A stretch of 64,000 nucleotides of DNA from an uncultured Vampirovibrio sp. (lineage in GTDB: Bacteria > Cyanobacteriota > Vampirovibrionia > Gastranaerophilales > Gastranaerophilaceae), in contig CAJTLW010000008.1 in NCBI GenBank assembly GCA_910577515.1, positions 31,364 through 95,363 of the forward strand, written 5' to 3'. Of this stretch, positions 44,544 through 53,158 are shown piece by piece. The position numbers and the translations under genes are program-made. The stretch's first letter is position 1, and every line of letters starts with the position of its first letter. Below the pieces are notes generated by a model. That model was not told the DNA's origin and did no database searches. It worked only from the letters and a program-made list of their open reading frames with translations.

Positions 44544-45973
44544 TGAAAATAAGCTCAAATGAACTGTTTGAAACGTTAAAAAAGCTCAAAAAGAATGGTT
44601 TTGTCGCCTTAATATCCTTGATTGCAGAGGATTTAGACCCAAATCAAGCAGATGATAACAGGTTTTTATTAACATACACGCTCTATAACCCCGTAAATAA
44701 AGAGTTTAGAGAAATTGAAACCTATGCAAATGATGAATTGACAAGTGTTTCATCGTTATATAAAAGCGCAAACTACGATGAACGCGAGATTTATGACCTT
44801 TTTGGCATAAAATTTAAAAATCACCCGAATTTAACCAGAATTTTTCTTCCAAAAAATTTTGAAGGCAATCCTTTAAAAAATGATTTTAAGATAAATCAGG
44901 CTGCGCATCCTGTAATCCAGGCAGCAGAAGAGTTTTCGGCAAAATTTGAAGGCGAGATTATTTCAAAATACACACCAAATCTTGGTTTTCAGCATAAAGG
45001 GCTTGAAAAATCCGCTTATAATAAGGCTTTAGGCGAATATATACCTTATGCCGGAAAGATAGATTTTTTATCGGAATTCTTCTACGCTGAAGCATATATA
45101 TCAGCAGCAGAAGGGATTTTTGGAATTATACCGCTAAAGAATGCTCAATATACAAGGGTTTTGATGATGGAACTCAATAGAATATCCTCACACCTCCACT
45201 GGCTCGGGCATTTTGCGCAATCGCTTGGTTTCAAAAGCCAAATTTATCAAATTTTTAGCCTCCGAAATGAGGTTTTAAATATATTTGAAAAAATAACAGG
45301 AAGCAGAATAGCTTGTAATTATTATGTTTTAGGCGGAGTAAAAGAAAAAATTTCAAATGAAATTTTAAATTATATTTTAGATTTTACAAAAGATTTTAAT
45401 AAAAAATTATGTAATTTAACAAATTGTCTGACAAAAAACTCGATTTTTACAGACAGGACAAAGGGTTTGGGAGTGATAACATCTGAAATTGCCCTTCCTT
45501 ACTCAATTACAGGAGTAAATTTAAGGGCAAATGGCCTCCCTCTTGATTTCAGAAAAGAAAAACCATATCTTGTTTATAATGAGCTGGAATTTAGCATCCC
45601 TACTACATTTGAAGGAGATTGTTATTCAAGATATAAATTAAGAACAGATGAAATAAATATCTCGCTAAACCTTATAAACCAATGTGCAGACTGGCTTTTA
45701 GCTAATAGCAATGAAGAAATTAATCTTGATATTGATTTAGAAAATATAAAACAAAAAGAAGAAAAAGCGATAAGCTGGGTAGAAAGCCCAAGGGGCCTTA
45801 TTTTGTGTTATCTTAAGACAGATGACAACGGCAAAATAAAACGCTTAAAATGGCGCACACCGTCATTTTATGCCGTTCAACTTCTTGAAAAAATAGCCCC
45901 AGGCTGTACTCTGGCTGATTTTAACACACTGTATAACAGTCTGGATATATCTTTATCGGAGGCAGACAGATAA
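44543..45973 (+). CDS. nuoCD: Fused complex I subunit CD
   Basis: 476 residues, NuoC (about 1-125; NYDEREIYDLFGIKFKNHPN) fused to NuoD (about 130-476). NuoD motifs: FQHKGLEKSAYNKALGEYIP, VLMMELNRISSHLHWLGHFA, GGVKEKI, and the closing SLSEADR. The quinone-site motif HPSTHG is altered to HPVIQA, so the conserved second His is Gln, while the partner Tyr (IPYAGKID) is kept. Nickel-binding CxxC pairs of group 4 hydrogenases are absent. NuoCD fusions are known in E. coli. It overlaps nuoB by 1 nt. Confidence 0.9.
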   Translation: MKISSNELFETLKKLKKNGFVALISLIAEDLDPNQADDNRFLLTYTLYNPVNKEFREIETYANDELTSVSSLYKSANYDEREIYDLFGIKFKNHPNLTRIFLPKNFEGNPLKNDFKINQAAHPVIQAAEEFSAKFEGEIISKYTPNLGFQHKGLEKSAYNKALGEYIPYAGKIDFLSEFFYAEAYISAAEGIFGIIPLKNAQYTRVLMMELNRISSHLHWLGHFAQSLGFKSQIYQIFSLRNEVLNIFEKITGSRIACNYYVLGGVKEKISNEILNYILDFTKDFNKKLCNLTNCLTKNSIFTDRTKGLGVITSEIALPYSITGVNLRANGLPLDFRKEKPYLVYNELEFSIPTTFEGDCYSRYKLRTDEINISLNLINQCADWLLANSNEEINLDIDLENIKQKEEKAISWVESPRGLILCYLKTDDNGKIKRLKWRTPSFYAVQLLEKIAPGCTLADFNTLYNSLDISLSEADR

Positions 45974-46968
45974 TGGAAATTACAATTTCATTTATAATTA
46001 TAATAGTAAATATAATACTTGCAGCTTTAATTGCAGCATATCTAAAAAACCGCATTATAAGTCTATTTGAGCATAAGTATGGTAATAAAAACCCCAAAAA
46101 TACAAATATTTTAAAACCTGTTGCAAACGCCCTCAAACTATTAATTAAAGAGGATTTAGCACCAAAATCAAGAAAAAAAATTCTATATTTTCTGGCACCA
46201 TTAATTGTATTTTGCCCTATTGTTACTGCATTTGCTCTCATTCCGCTTAATAGCGGTACGCCATTATTAAATATTGATGCATCTGCCATTTTATTTTTGG
46301 CATTGGTGTCAATCCCGGTCGCAGGTGCATTTTTTGCCGGTTATTCAAGCAGTAATAAAGGCGCTTTTATAAGCTCAATTCGAAGCATAATTTTAACTTC
46401 AAGTTTTCAAATTCCAATAGGAACAAGCATTTTAGGTGTATCATTTCTTTCAAATTCGCTTGCAATAAACGATATTATAATGACACAAAACACGACTGCC
46501 GGACTTTTTGGCTGGCATTTTATCCCGCAAATTTTAAGCTGCATTATATTTTTTATATGCACTCTCATGATTTTAAACTGCGGTCCTTTTAATATAACAG
46601 AAGGTGAAAATCAGCTCACATCAAGCTATACGGCAGAATATTCAGGAAGTAAACTTGCAGTTTTTCATTTAGCAAAATATGCACTTTTATTTGCGATTTC
46701 TCTATTTTTTATATGTCTGTTTTTTGGAGGTTACCTAAGCCCCTTTGGCACTTACGTTTTGCCTGATTTTTTGGTATCGTTTGAACAAATATTTTGGCTG
46801 ATTTTAAAAACGTTTTTGGTAATTTTATCAATATTTTTAATAGAAATAACTCTGCCAAAATTAAGCTATGAAAGAGTTTTAAACTTTTCTTTTAAAATTT
46901 TAATGCCGCTTTCATTGATTAATCTAAATATCACAATATTTATAGGATATTTCTTAGGCTCAAATTAG
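45973..46968 (+). CDS. nuoH: Complex I subunit H
   Basis: 331 residues, eight or nine TM helices. Recognised by ILKPVANALKLLIKEDLAPK (family LLQPLADxxKLxxKE), IRSIILTSSFQIPIG, PFNITEGENQLTSSYTAEYS and a C-terminal LPKLSYERVLNFSFKILMPL. In the third loop the conserved SYE reads SFQ, changing an invariant Glu to Gln, and PFD is PFN. NuoH couples quinone reduction to proton pumping. Overlaps nuoCD by one base; nuoI would normally follow but a 95-nt gap and nuoJ come instead. Confidence 0.92.
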   Translation: MEITISFIIIIVNIILAALIAAYLKNRIISLFEHKYGNKNPKNTNILKPVANALKLLIKEDLAPKSRKKILYFLAPLIVFCPIVTAFALIPLNSGTPLLNIDASAILFLALVSIPVAGAFFAGYSSSNKGAFISSIRSIILTSSFQIPIGTSILGVSFLSNSLAINDIIMTQNTTAGLFGWHFIPQILSCIIFFICTLMILNCGPFNITEGENQLTSSYTAEYSGSKLAVFHLAKYALLFAISLFFICLFFGGYLSPFGTYVLPDFLVSFEQIFWLILKTFLVILSIFLIEITLPKLSYERVLNFSFKILMPLSLINLNITIFIGYFLGSN

Positions 46969-47063
46969 CAATTACTAAGAATTTTTCTTTAAATATTTAA
47001 CAAAACAATACGAACTTGCATCAAATGATAAAAAGGATTTAAAATTAGAAAATAAGGGGAAAA

Positions 47064-47600
47064 ATGGAAGTTTTAAATACGGTAATTTTTTATATTCTCA
47101 CGCTTATATGCATACTTAGTGCGGTTTTTTGCCTATTTCAAAAAAATATAATGAATTCTGCCGTTAGTGCAGCCATTCTGTTTTTAGACATTTCGGGGTT
47201 TTATTTTCTGCTTGGTGCAGCATACCTTGCCTGTGTTCAAATTTTATTGTTTACACTTGGAATGACAGTATTTATGTTATTTTGCACCGCAACAACAAAT
47301 GCAAAAGATAATAAATCTGCAGAGTTTTTTAGCCTAAAGACCCTGTTTGCACCTGTTTTAGCAGTCATTTTTGCCTTTTTAACAATTCCTTTTATTTTAT
47401 ATCAATTTAAAGGATACAAAACTCTGCAAAGCTTTAGTATATCTGATTTTGCGCTTAATTTATATAAAAATAATGCGTTTGCGTTTGAAATTATTGGGGT
47501 TCTGCTTTTTACCGCAATAATAGGTATTACAGCTGTTATAATAGTTAAAAATACGCACAAAACAAGCGATATAGAGAAAATTAAAGGAGAAAACGGCTAA
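47064..47600 (+). CDS. nuoJ: Complex I subunit J
   Basis: 178 residues, five TM helices. The pattern FCLFQKNIMNSAVSAAILFL, GAAYLACVQILLFTLGMTVF matches NuoJ (xNPVxSAL...AxFLAxxQVxVYAGA), with the usual YAGA replaced by FTLG. The last 15 residues are charged. ATG behind AGGGG. The gap before it contains no remnant of nuoI that I can recognise. Confidence 0.88.
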   Translation: MEVLNTVIFYILTLICILSAVFCLFQKNIMNSAVSAAILFLDISGFYFLLGAAYLACVQILLFTLGMTVFMLFCTATTNAKDNKSAEFFSLKTLFAPVLAVIFAFLTIPFILYQFKGYKTLQSFSISDFALNLYKNNAFAFEIIGVLLFTAIIGITAVIIVKNTHKTSDIEKIKGENG

Positions 47601-48095
47601 ATGTTTGATGAAATGCTCTCTTTAATTAATATGCAAAATCCGGGCAATTGGCTTGAACCAGGGCTTTGCCACTATTTAATAATTGGTATTTTTATATTTT
47701 TAACAGGTCTTCTAATTGCAATTGCAAGCAAAAACACTATTAAAATCCTTATTGGACTAGGATTTATGATAAATGCAGCAGTTTTAAATTTTATAGCCGC
47801 AAATGCTTTAATCAGCAAAAATACAGCCGTTATTAATTTGATAACACCCCAAAACAATACCGTTGCTGAAAATTTTGCCCCGCTTGAAAATATTATTTTT
47901 AATTTTTCGCTCCCGCAAGGGCAGGCTGCAGGGCTTATTATCACAGCGTTTGCAGCTATCAATATTATAGCCGGACTTGGGCTTATACTTGCAATTTATT
48001 ACAGATTTAAAAACATTGACACAACGGGGCTTAATAACCTAAAATCAGCTGATTGCCCGGATTATGACGATTTTAAAACAGAGGATGACATCTAA
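47601..48095 (+). CDS. nuoK: Complex I subunit K, enlarged and lacking membrane glutamates
   Basis: 164 residues against about 100 in typical NuoK. TM2 is KILIGLGFMINAAVLNFIAA, where the family has GIELMLNAxNLNF: the essential Glu (E. coli Glu36) is Gly. TM3 is GQAAGLIITAFAAINIIAGL, where AAAEAAIG is expected: Glu72 aligns with Asn. A 35-residue insert (NKTAV-like, ITPQNNTVAENFAPLENIIF) lies between TM2 and TM3 and an acidic tail is added. Both changed residues are required for pumping in E. coli. It directly abuts nuoJ and nuoL. Confidence 0.85.
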   Translation: MFDEMLSLINMQNPGNWLEPGLCHYLIIGIFIFLTGLLIAIASKNTIKILIGLGFMINAAVLNFIAANALISKNTAVINLITPQNNTVAENFAPLENIIFNFSLPQGQAAGLIITAFAAINIIAGLGLILAIYYRFKNIDTTGLNNLKSADCPDYDDFKTEDDI

Positions 48096-50021
48096 ATGAA
48101 CATTGTGCAAAATTTATGGATGCTTTTAATACTACCTTTGATGGCGGCAATTTTTGCGTTTATACCGGAAAATTATATGTCTTACCCAAAAAGACGCGTG
48201 GTATTGTTTTTAACGCTTTTTGGAGCAGGACTTTCTTTGATTTTAAGCATAATATGCGCTCACCATCTCATTGTTCATCCAAATGATTTTTTTGAATCAA
48301 ACATTTTGTTTTTAAATACTGGTGCTTTTAAAGTACATCTCGGCGTCCTTTTAGACAATATTTCAGCATTTATGCTAATTATAATGTATGCTATAATCCT
48401 TCCAGTGTGCATGTTTTCGTATGATTATATGAAACATGAAGAAGGTTTTAACAGATATTTTATATTTTTAAATTTATTTATTTTTTCAATTACAGGATTG
48501 ATTTTAAGCACAAATTTAATTCAGTTCTATATGTTTTTAGAATTAACCGGGCTTTTTAGCTATTTATTTACAGGTTTTTACCATAAAAATACAGATACCC
48601 AAAGAGCTGCAAGAAAAGCGTTTTTGATAAACAGAATTGGCGACTTTGCATTGTTTAGTGCAATTTTAGGATTTACATATTTTGCAATCCAAGACACAGA
48701 AAATATAATTTATCCGCTTTTAAGCCTGAATGACGTTAATTCATGGGGCTTTTTGGCATACGTACAGCTTGGTGCCATAATGTATACGGGAATTTGTCTG
48801 CTGGTTGCATTGTGCGCCTTTGTAAAGGCCGCCCAAATTCCATTTCAAACATGGCTTGTAGAAGCAATGGAAGCACCAATTCCTGCAAGTGCTTTGATTC
48901 ACGGCGCAGCAATGGTTTTAGCAGGTGTGTATTTATTAATCAGAGTATATCCTGCACTAATTTTATCCCCTCCTATTTTGCAAATTATTTCGATAATCGG
49001 CATTATAACTGCAATATGCTGCGGCATTATTGCAATTTCACAAAATGATGTAAAAAAAATCCTTGCTTTTTCAACCTCTTCGCAAGGAGGTCTTATGATG
49101 ACAGCCCTTGGATGCGGTGCCTATAGCGGAGCTGTTTTTCATCTTGGGATGCATTCTGTTACAAAAGCTATGATGTTCTTAATAGCAGGAATAATTATTC
49201 AAAAAACTTTAACTTCAAATATTAAGTTTTTGGGCGGTTTAAGAGAATTTTTCCCGATTCTTGCAGCCGGATGGCTTTTGGGCGCCCTGTCTCTTTCAGG
49301 TTTCTTCTTTAGCGGCTTTTATTCTAAGGAAATGATTATTAGCCATCTTTACAGTTCAAACCAATACGTCTATCTCGGCTTATTTGTAATAGCAGGGGTT
49401 TTGAGCATTTTATATCTATTTAGAAGCTATTTTTTAATTTTTGAGGGCAATTATAAAGGCTCAATAGATTTTTCGAAAAATGAAGAGCTGCCATATAACG
49501 GCATAAAGCTCAATTTGCTTGCACCTGTCGGCGTCCTTGCATTCTTGAGTGCATTTTTTGGCGGTTTTATAGCACCGGATTTTCAAAGATATATCTACAT
49601 AATAAGACAGAAATTTTATCTAATCAGACATCCTGAGCTTGAAATCAGCATTTTTATTTTGGCTGGCGTTATGGTGTATATTATGTGGCAAATATACGGC
49701 GTTAGAAGGTTTAAAATAAAAAAAATCCGCCTAATTTACAGATTTATTGTTTTGCAATTTTATATAAATAAAATTTCTGAATGGTTGTATAAAATTTTAA
49801 TAAAAGAAACTTCAAAAGTTATAAAAGCGATTGATAAATATGTTATAAATGGTTTCTACAGCTTAATTTCACAGATTGTGCGCTTTGGTTCTTATTTAAT
49901 TTCAAGAAACCAAACAGGAAACATAAACACTTATATTTTTTCATCATTTGTCTTTATAACTTTAGTGCTTTTATGCGCGGTAATGGTATATTTTAAGGGG
50001 CTAACTCAATATGGCAGCTGA
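48096..50021 (+). CDS. nuoL: Complex I subunit L (antiporter-like)
   Basis: 641 residues, about 16 TM helices including the lateral-helix C-terminus. Key channel residues are kept: Glu in MFLELTGLFSYL, Lys in FVKAAQIPFQTWL, Lys in MHSVTKAMMFLIAG, and the SALIHGAAMVLAGVYLLIR stretch. FFFSGFYSKEMII matches the family FSKDEIL. So this subunit looks pump-competent, in contrast to NuoK. The stop overlaps nuoM by 11 nt. Confidence 0.93.
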   Translation: MNIVQNLWMLLILPLMAAIFAFIPENYMSYPKRRVVLFLTLFGAGLSLILSIICAHHLIVHPNDFFESNILFLNTGAFKVHLGVLLDNISAFMLIIMYAIILPVCMFSYDYMKHEEGFNRYFIFLNLFIFSITGLILSTNLIQFYMFLELTGLFSYLFTGFYHKNTDTQRAARKAFLINRIGDFALFSAILGFTYFAIQDTENIIYPLLSLNDVNSWGFLAYVQLGAIMYTGICLLVALCAFVKAAQIPFQTWLVEAMEAPIPASALIHGAAMVLAGVYLLIRVYPALILSPPILQIISIIGIITAICCGIIAISQNDVKKILAFSTSSQGGLMMTALGCGAYSGAVFHLGMHSVTKAMMFLIAGIIIQKTLTSNIKFLGGLREFFPILAAGWLLGALSLSGFFFSGFYSKEMIISHLYSSNQYVYLGLFVIAGVLSILYLFRSYFLIFEGNYKGSIDFSKNEELPYNGIKLNLLAPVGVLAFLSAFFGGFIAPDFQRYIYIIRQKFYLIRHPELEISIFILAGVMVYIMWQIYGVRRFKIKKIRLIYRFIVLQFYINKISEWLYKILIKETSKVIKAIDKYVINGFYSLISQIVRFGSYLISRNQTGNINTYIFSSFVFITLVLLCAVMVYFKGLTQYGS

Positions 50022-51558
50022 TATAATTCTATGGTTTTTAAATATTTTTACACTTTGTTTGTTGCCTGTTTTTGCAGGTTTATTAATAATTTCACCCTTT
50101 TTTCCAAATAATGCCGTAAAAATAAGAAGAACGGCAAAGGGCTTTTGTATCTTTAATTTAATCTATACAATGCTTTTCGCCTTGTTTTTAAACCATGAAT
50201 CTTCAACCTTTGCTTTCACTAAAAAATTTCCTTTTGATATCCTTGAAGGAACAGATGCAACACTATCTTTCGGACTTGATAGCTTTTCTATTTTATTATG
50301 CCTCTTAACTTCTTTTATTATGCTTATGGCGCTAATGGCATCTAAAACAATGGTAGGTTCAAAATATAAGCTTTATTATTCACTGATGCTTATTTTACAG
50401 GGAATTCTTACAGGAATTTTTACAGCAAACAATCTGTTTACTTTTTTAATATTCTGGCTTTTGGAATTAGTTCCTGTTTATTTTTTAATTTCAATATGGG
50501 GCGGAAATACAGCAAAACAAGCTGGAATGAAATATGTTCTGTTTAATTTTACAGGCACAATTTTAATGTTTATCTCAACTGCACTGATTTACGCCTATGG
50601 CTATGATGCAAATGCTATGCTTGATTTTGAAAGCCTTATAAAAAACGCGGTTAATTTCCCGGTTGTATTGCAATTGGTTGCTTGTATCGGTTTTTTAGCA
50701 GCATTTATAATGAAAATGCCGGTTTTTCCTTTCCACACTCATATAAAAGACGCCTTGCAAGAGGTGCCGGCACCGGTTTGCATGGTATTGGCGGGAGTTG
50801 CAATCAAAACAGGAGCTTACGGCCTAATCAGAATTAATCTGCAAATGTTTTATGAAATCTTTCAGCTTATAGCACCGGCTCTCATATTCCTTGGAGCATT
50901 GGGGGTTGTTTTTGCTTCATACTGCGCAATCAGTCAGAATGATATCCGAAAAATTCTTAGCTTTTCAGTCATAGCACACACAGGAATTATTTTAATAGGA
51001 ATAGCTTCCTACACTGAATTTGGCCTAAATGGCGCTATATTTTATATGATAGCCCACGGTTTAACTTCGGCCGGGCTTTTTATGGGGCAGGGGGTTATTC
51101 AGCTTAAATTTAAAACAAGAAAGCTTGAGCTTTTGGGCGGAATTTCAAAATATGTTCCTGAAATTACGGTATTGATGCTCATTTTATGCGCTTCGTATAT
51201 TGCGCTTCCTTTTACCATGGGCTTTAGCGGGCAAATTTTATCTTTAACGGGCGGTTTTTCTTCACCTTTGATTGAAAAAACTTACTTTATGACAAACTTT
51301 ATACAAGCTTCTGTAATTTTTGCCTCATTAAGCATAATTCTATGCGCCGTATATATTTTGAGGCTTTTACACAAAACATTTTTCTCAATTGCAGAGTACG
51401 ATTTTGGTGAAATCAAGCTTTCTAACCACCAGATTGCAATCCTTGCTATCATTGCTTTTGCAGTGATTATTTTTGGAATTTACCCTGCAGGAATAATTGA
51501 TAGTATATCATTCTTCTCAAATATAAATATAGATACAATTTTAGCCAATATTTTTTAA
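50011..51558 (+). CDS. nuoM: Complex I subunit M (antiporter-like)
   Basis: 515 residues, 14 TM helices. Glu in IFWLLELVPVYFLIS, Lys in FIMKMPVFPFHTHIKDALQE, Lys in ISKYVPE region, AGVAIKTGAYGLIRI and SQNDIRKILSFSVIAHTG are typical of NuoM. The channel glutamate and lysine are present. Start ATG with AAGGGG, inside the nuoL end. Confidence 0.93.
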   Translation: MAADIILWFLNIFTLCLLPVFAGLLIISPFFPNNAVKIRRTAKGFCIFNLIYTMLFALFLNHESSTFAFTKKFPFDILEGTDATLSFGLDSFSILLCLLTSFIMLMALMASKTMVGSKYKLYYSLMLILQGILTGIFTANNLFTFLIFWLLELVPVYFLISIWGGNTAKQAGMKYVLFNFTGTILMFISTALIYAYGYDANAMLDFESLIKNAVNFPVVLQLVACIGFLAAFIMKMPVFPFHTHIKDALQEVPAPVCMVLAGVAIKTGAYGLIRINLQMFYEIFQLIAPALIFLGALGVVFASYCAISQNDIRKILSFSVIAHTGIILIGIASYTEFGLNGAIFYMIAHGLTSAGLFMGQGVIQLKFKTRKLELLGGISKYVPEITVLMLILCASYIALPFTMGFSGQILSLTGGFSSPLIEKTYFMTNFIQASVIFASLSIILCAVYILRLLHKTFFSIAEYDFGEIKLSNHQIAILAIIAFAVIIFGIYPAGIIDSISFFSNINIDTILANIF

Positions 51559-51574
51559 GGAGTAAAGTTTAAAT

Positions 51575-53158
51575 ATGAACACATTTTCGTATTTTATATC
51601 CGATTTTATTTTAATAACAGGAATTCTTTTAGCGGTATTTAGCGGCTTTCAATTTAAAAACCTTACTCCGAAATGGCATTTAAGATTTTTAAACACTATC
51701 CTTGTGTTGATGCTTTTAGGGTTTATACCTTTTGTATCAAGCTTTTTAAAATCTACAAATCTCGATATATTCTCAAACTTTCCTCCGTTTGCAGATTACA
51801 GCCTGAGTTTTCTGTCTGGCTCAATAAATATCACCCCTTTAAATATTTTCTTTAAATTTTTAATAACATTTACGGCTTTAATTGCGTCTTTATTATCTTT
51901 TGGATTTGTAAAAAAATTAAACAGGAAAATTTCAAACTTCACATCTCTTTATCTGCTCTCCATCCTTGGCGGCTACGGTGTTTGTGTTTCAGGTGATTTA
52001 ATCACAATGATTTTATCAATTGAAATTTTGTCTGTTTCAATCTGTTTTTTAATTTCATCTTTTTATAATAAAAAAGACAAAGAGAAAAATTCACTTGAAG
52101 CAGGTCTTAAATATTTTATTATAAGTGGCGTTGCTACAGCCTTTATGCTCTTTGGAATCAGCTATATTTATATAAATTTAGGAAGCTTAAATTTTTCCGA
52201 TATTAATACAATGATGATAAACAAAATTCTTCCCGTTTCTCCACTTTTAAATATTGGTGAAATTTTATTCTTTTTGGCTCTCACATTTAAAATCGGGGTA
52301 TTTCCATTCTATATCTGGGTTTTAGATGTATTCAAGGGTTCAAATTATTCTATAGGAATTTTTATAACGTCCACCGTTGAAACAATCGGCATGATTGCTT
52401 TAATTAAAGCGGCTTGCACGCTTGGATGTTTCGGCAGCATTTTAAATTTTGCCCTTATTTTATGCGCCTGCATAACCCTTATTGCAGGTAGTTTAATGGC
52501 TTTAAGGATAGTAAAAAAGGAGGGTGATATTAAAGATTTTCTATCATCAGCTTCTGTTGCAAATTTAGGATACGTATTTTTGGGAGCAGCATTTTTAACC
52601 AAAAATTCAATCATGGCTTCAATTTTCTGTCTTATTGTGTATTTAATTTCAAATTTCGGGCTTTGGGCTGGTTTTATGCTCGTTGTAAGAAATTTAAGGA
52701 AATACACACTTAAAAACGAGGTTTCAAAATATGAAACAGAGTATGGTGCAAAAAAATTATATGTAGATGAAAATTTGGGCGCAATAAAGGGTCTTGCGTA
52801 TATAAGTCCTTCTTTTACAACCCTTTTTACCATCTGTCTTTTATCCCTTGCAGGTTTGCCTTTTATGGCAGGGTTTAATGCTAAATTTTATCTTTTTTCA
52901 AACATTCTAAAAAGCGGCATTTTTAGTGTTTATCCTCTTCTTTTTGCAGGGTTTGCCAGTGTTCTTGCCATTTATTTTTATTTTAAAATAATTTATTTTA
53001 TGTTTCAAAAACCAGAAAACCTTAAGGTTTACAAGAAAAAAACACTATTTAACAAAGCAAATATTTACGTTTTTATTCTTTCAATGACAGCGTTTATTTT
53101 AATTACGGGCTTTTTCTTTTCTAAACCTGTCATCAATGTAATAAACAACCTTATTTAG
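51575..53158 (+). CDS. nuoN: Complex I subunit N (antiporter-like)
   Basis: 527 residues, 14 TM helices. LSIEILSVSICFLISSFYNK holds the channel Glu, AGLKYFIISGVATAFMLFGIS and TFKIGVFPFYIWVLDVFKGS the lysine-bearing helix; LSLAGLPFMAGFNAKFYLF is the family LxGIPPxxGFxxKxxxF. Start behind AAGGAG. Ends the operon; its stop overlaps the convergent metallopeptidase stop by 4 nt with no terminator between. Confidence 0.93.
   Translation: MNTFSYFISDFILITGILLAVFSGFQFKNLTPKWHLRFLNTILVLMLLGFIPFVSSFLKSTNLDIFSNFPPFADYSLSFLSGSINITPLNIFFKFLITFTALIASLLSFGFVKKLNRKISNFTSLYLLSILGGYGVCVSGDLITMILSIEILSVSICFLISSFYNKKDKEKNSLEAGLKYFIISGVATAFMLFGISYIYINLGSLNFSDINTMMINKILPVSPLLNIGEILFFLALTFKIGVFPFYIWVLDVFKGSNYSIGIFITSTVETIGMIALIKAACTLGCFGSILNFALILCACITLIAGSLMALRIVKKEGDIKDFLSSASVANLGYVFLGAAFLTKNSIMASIFCLIVYLISNFGLWAGFMLVVRNLRKYTLKNEVSKYETEYGAKKLYVDENLGAIKGLAYISPSFTTLFTICLLSLAGLPFMAGFNAKFYLFSNILKSGIFSVYPLLFAGFASVLAIYFYFKIIYFMFQKPENLKVYKKKTLFNKANIYVFILSMTAFILITGFFFSKPVINVINNLI

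Noticed and set aside
46969..47063. Remnant of nuoI between nuoH and nuoJ
   Set aside because: Only 95 nt, no cysteine-rich CxxCxxCxxxCP pattern in any frame.
43636..53158. A group 4 [NiFe] hydrogenase or Mrp antiporter rather than complex I
   Set aside because: The D subunit lacks the CxxC nickel ligands of hydrogenases, and NuoA, B, C, D, H and J are all present, which Mrp lacks.
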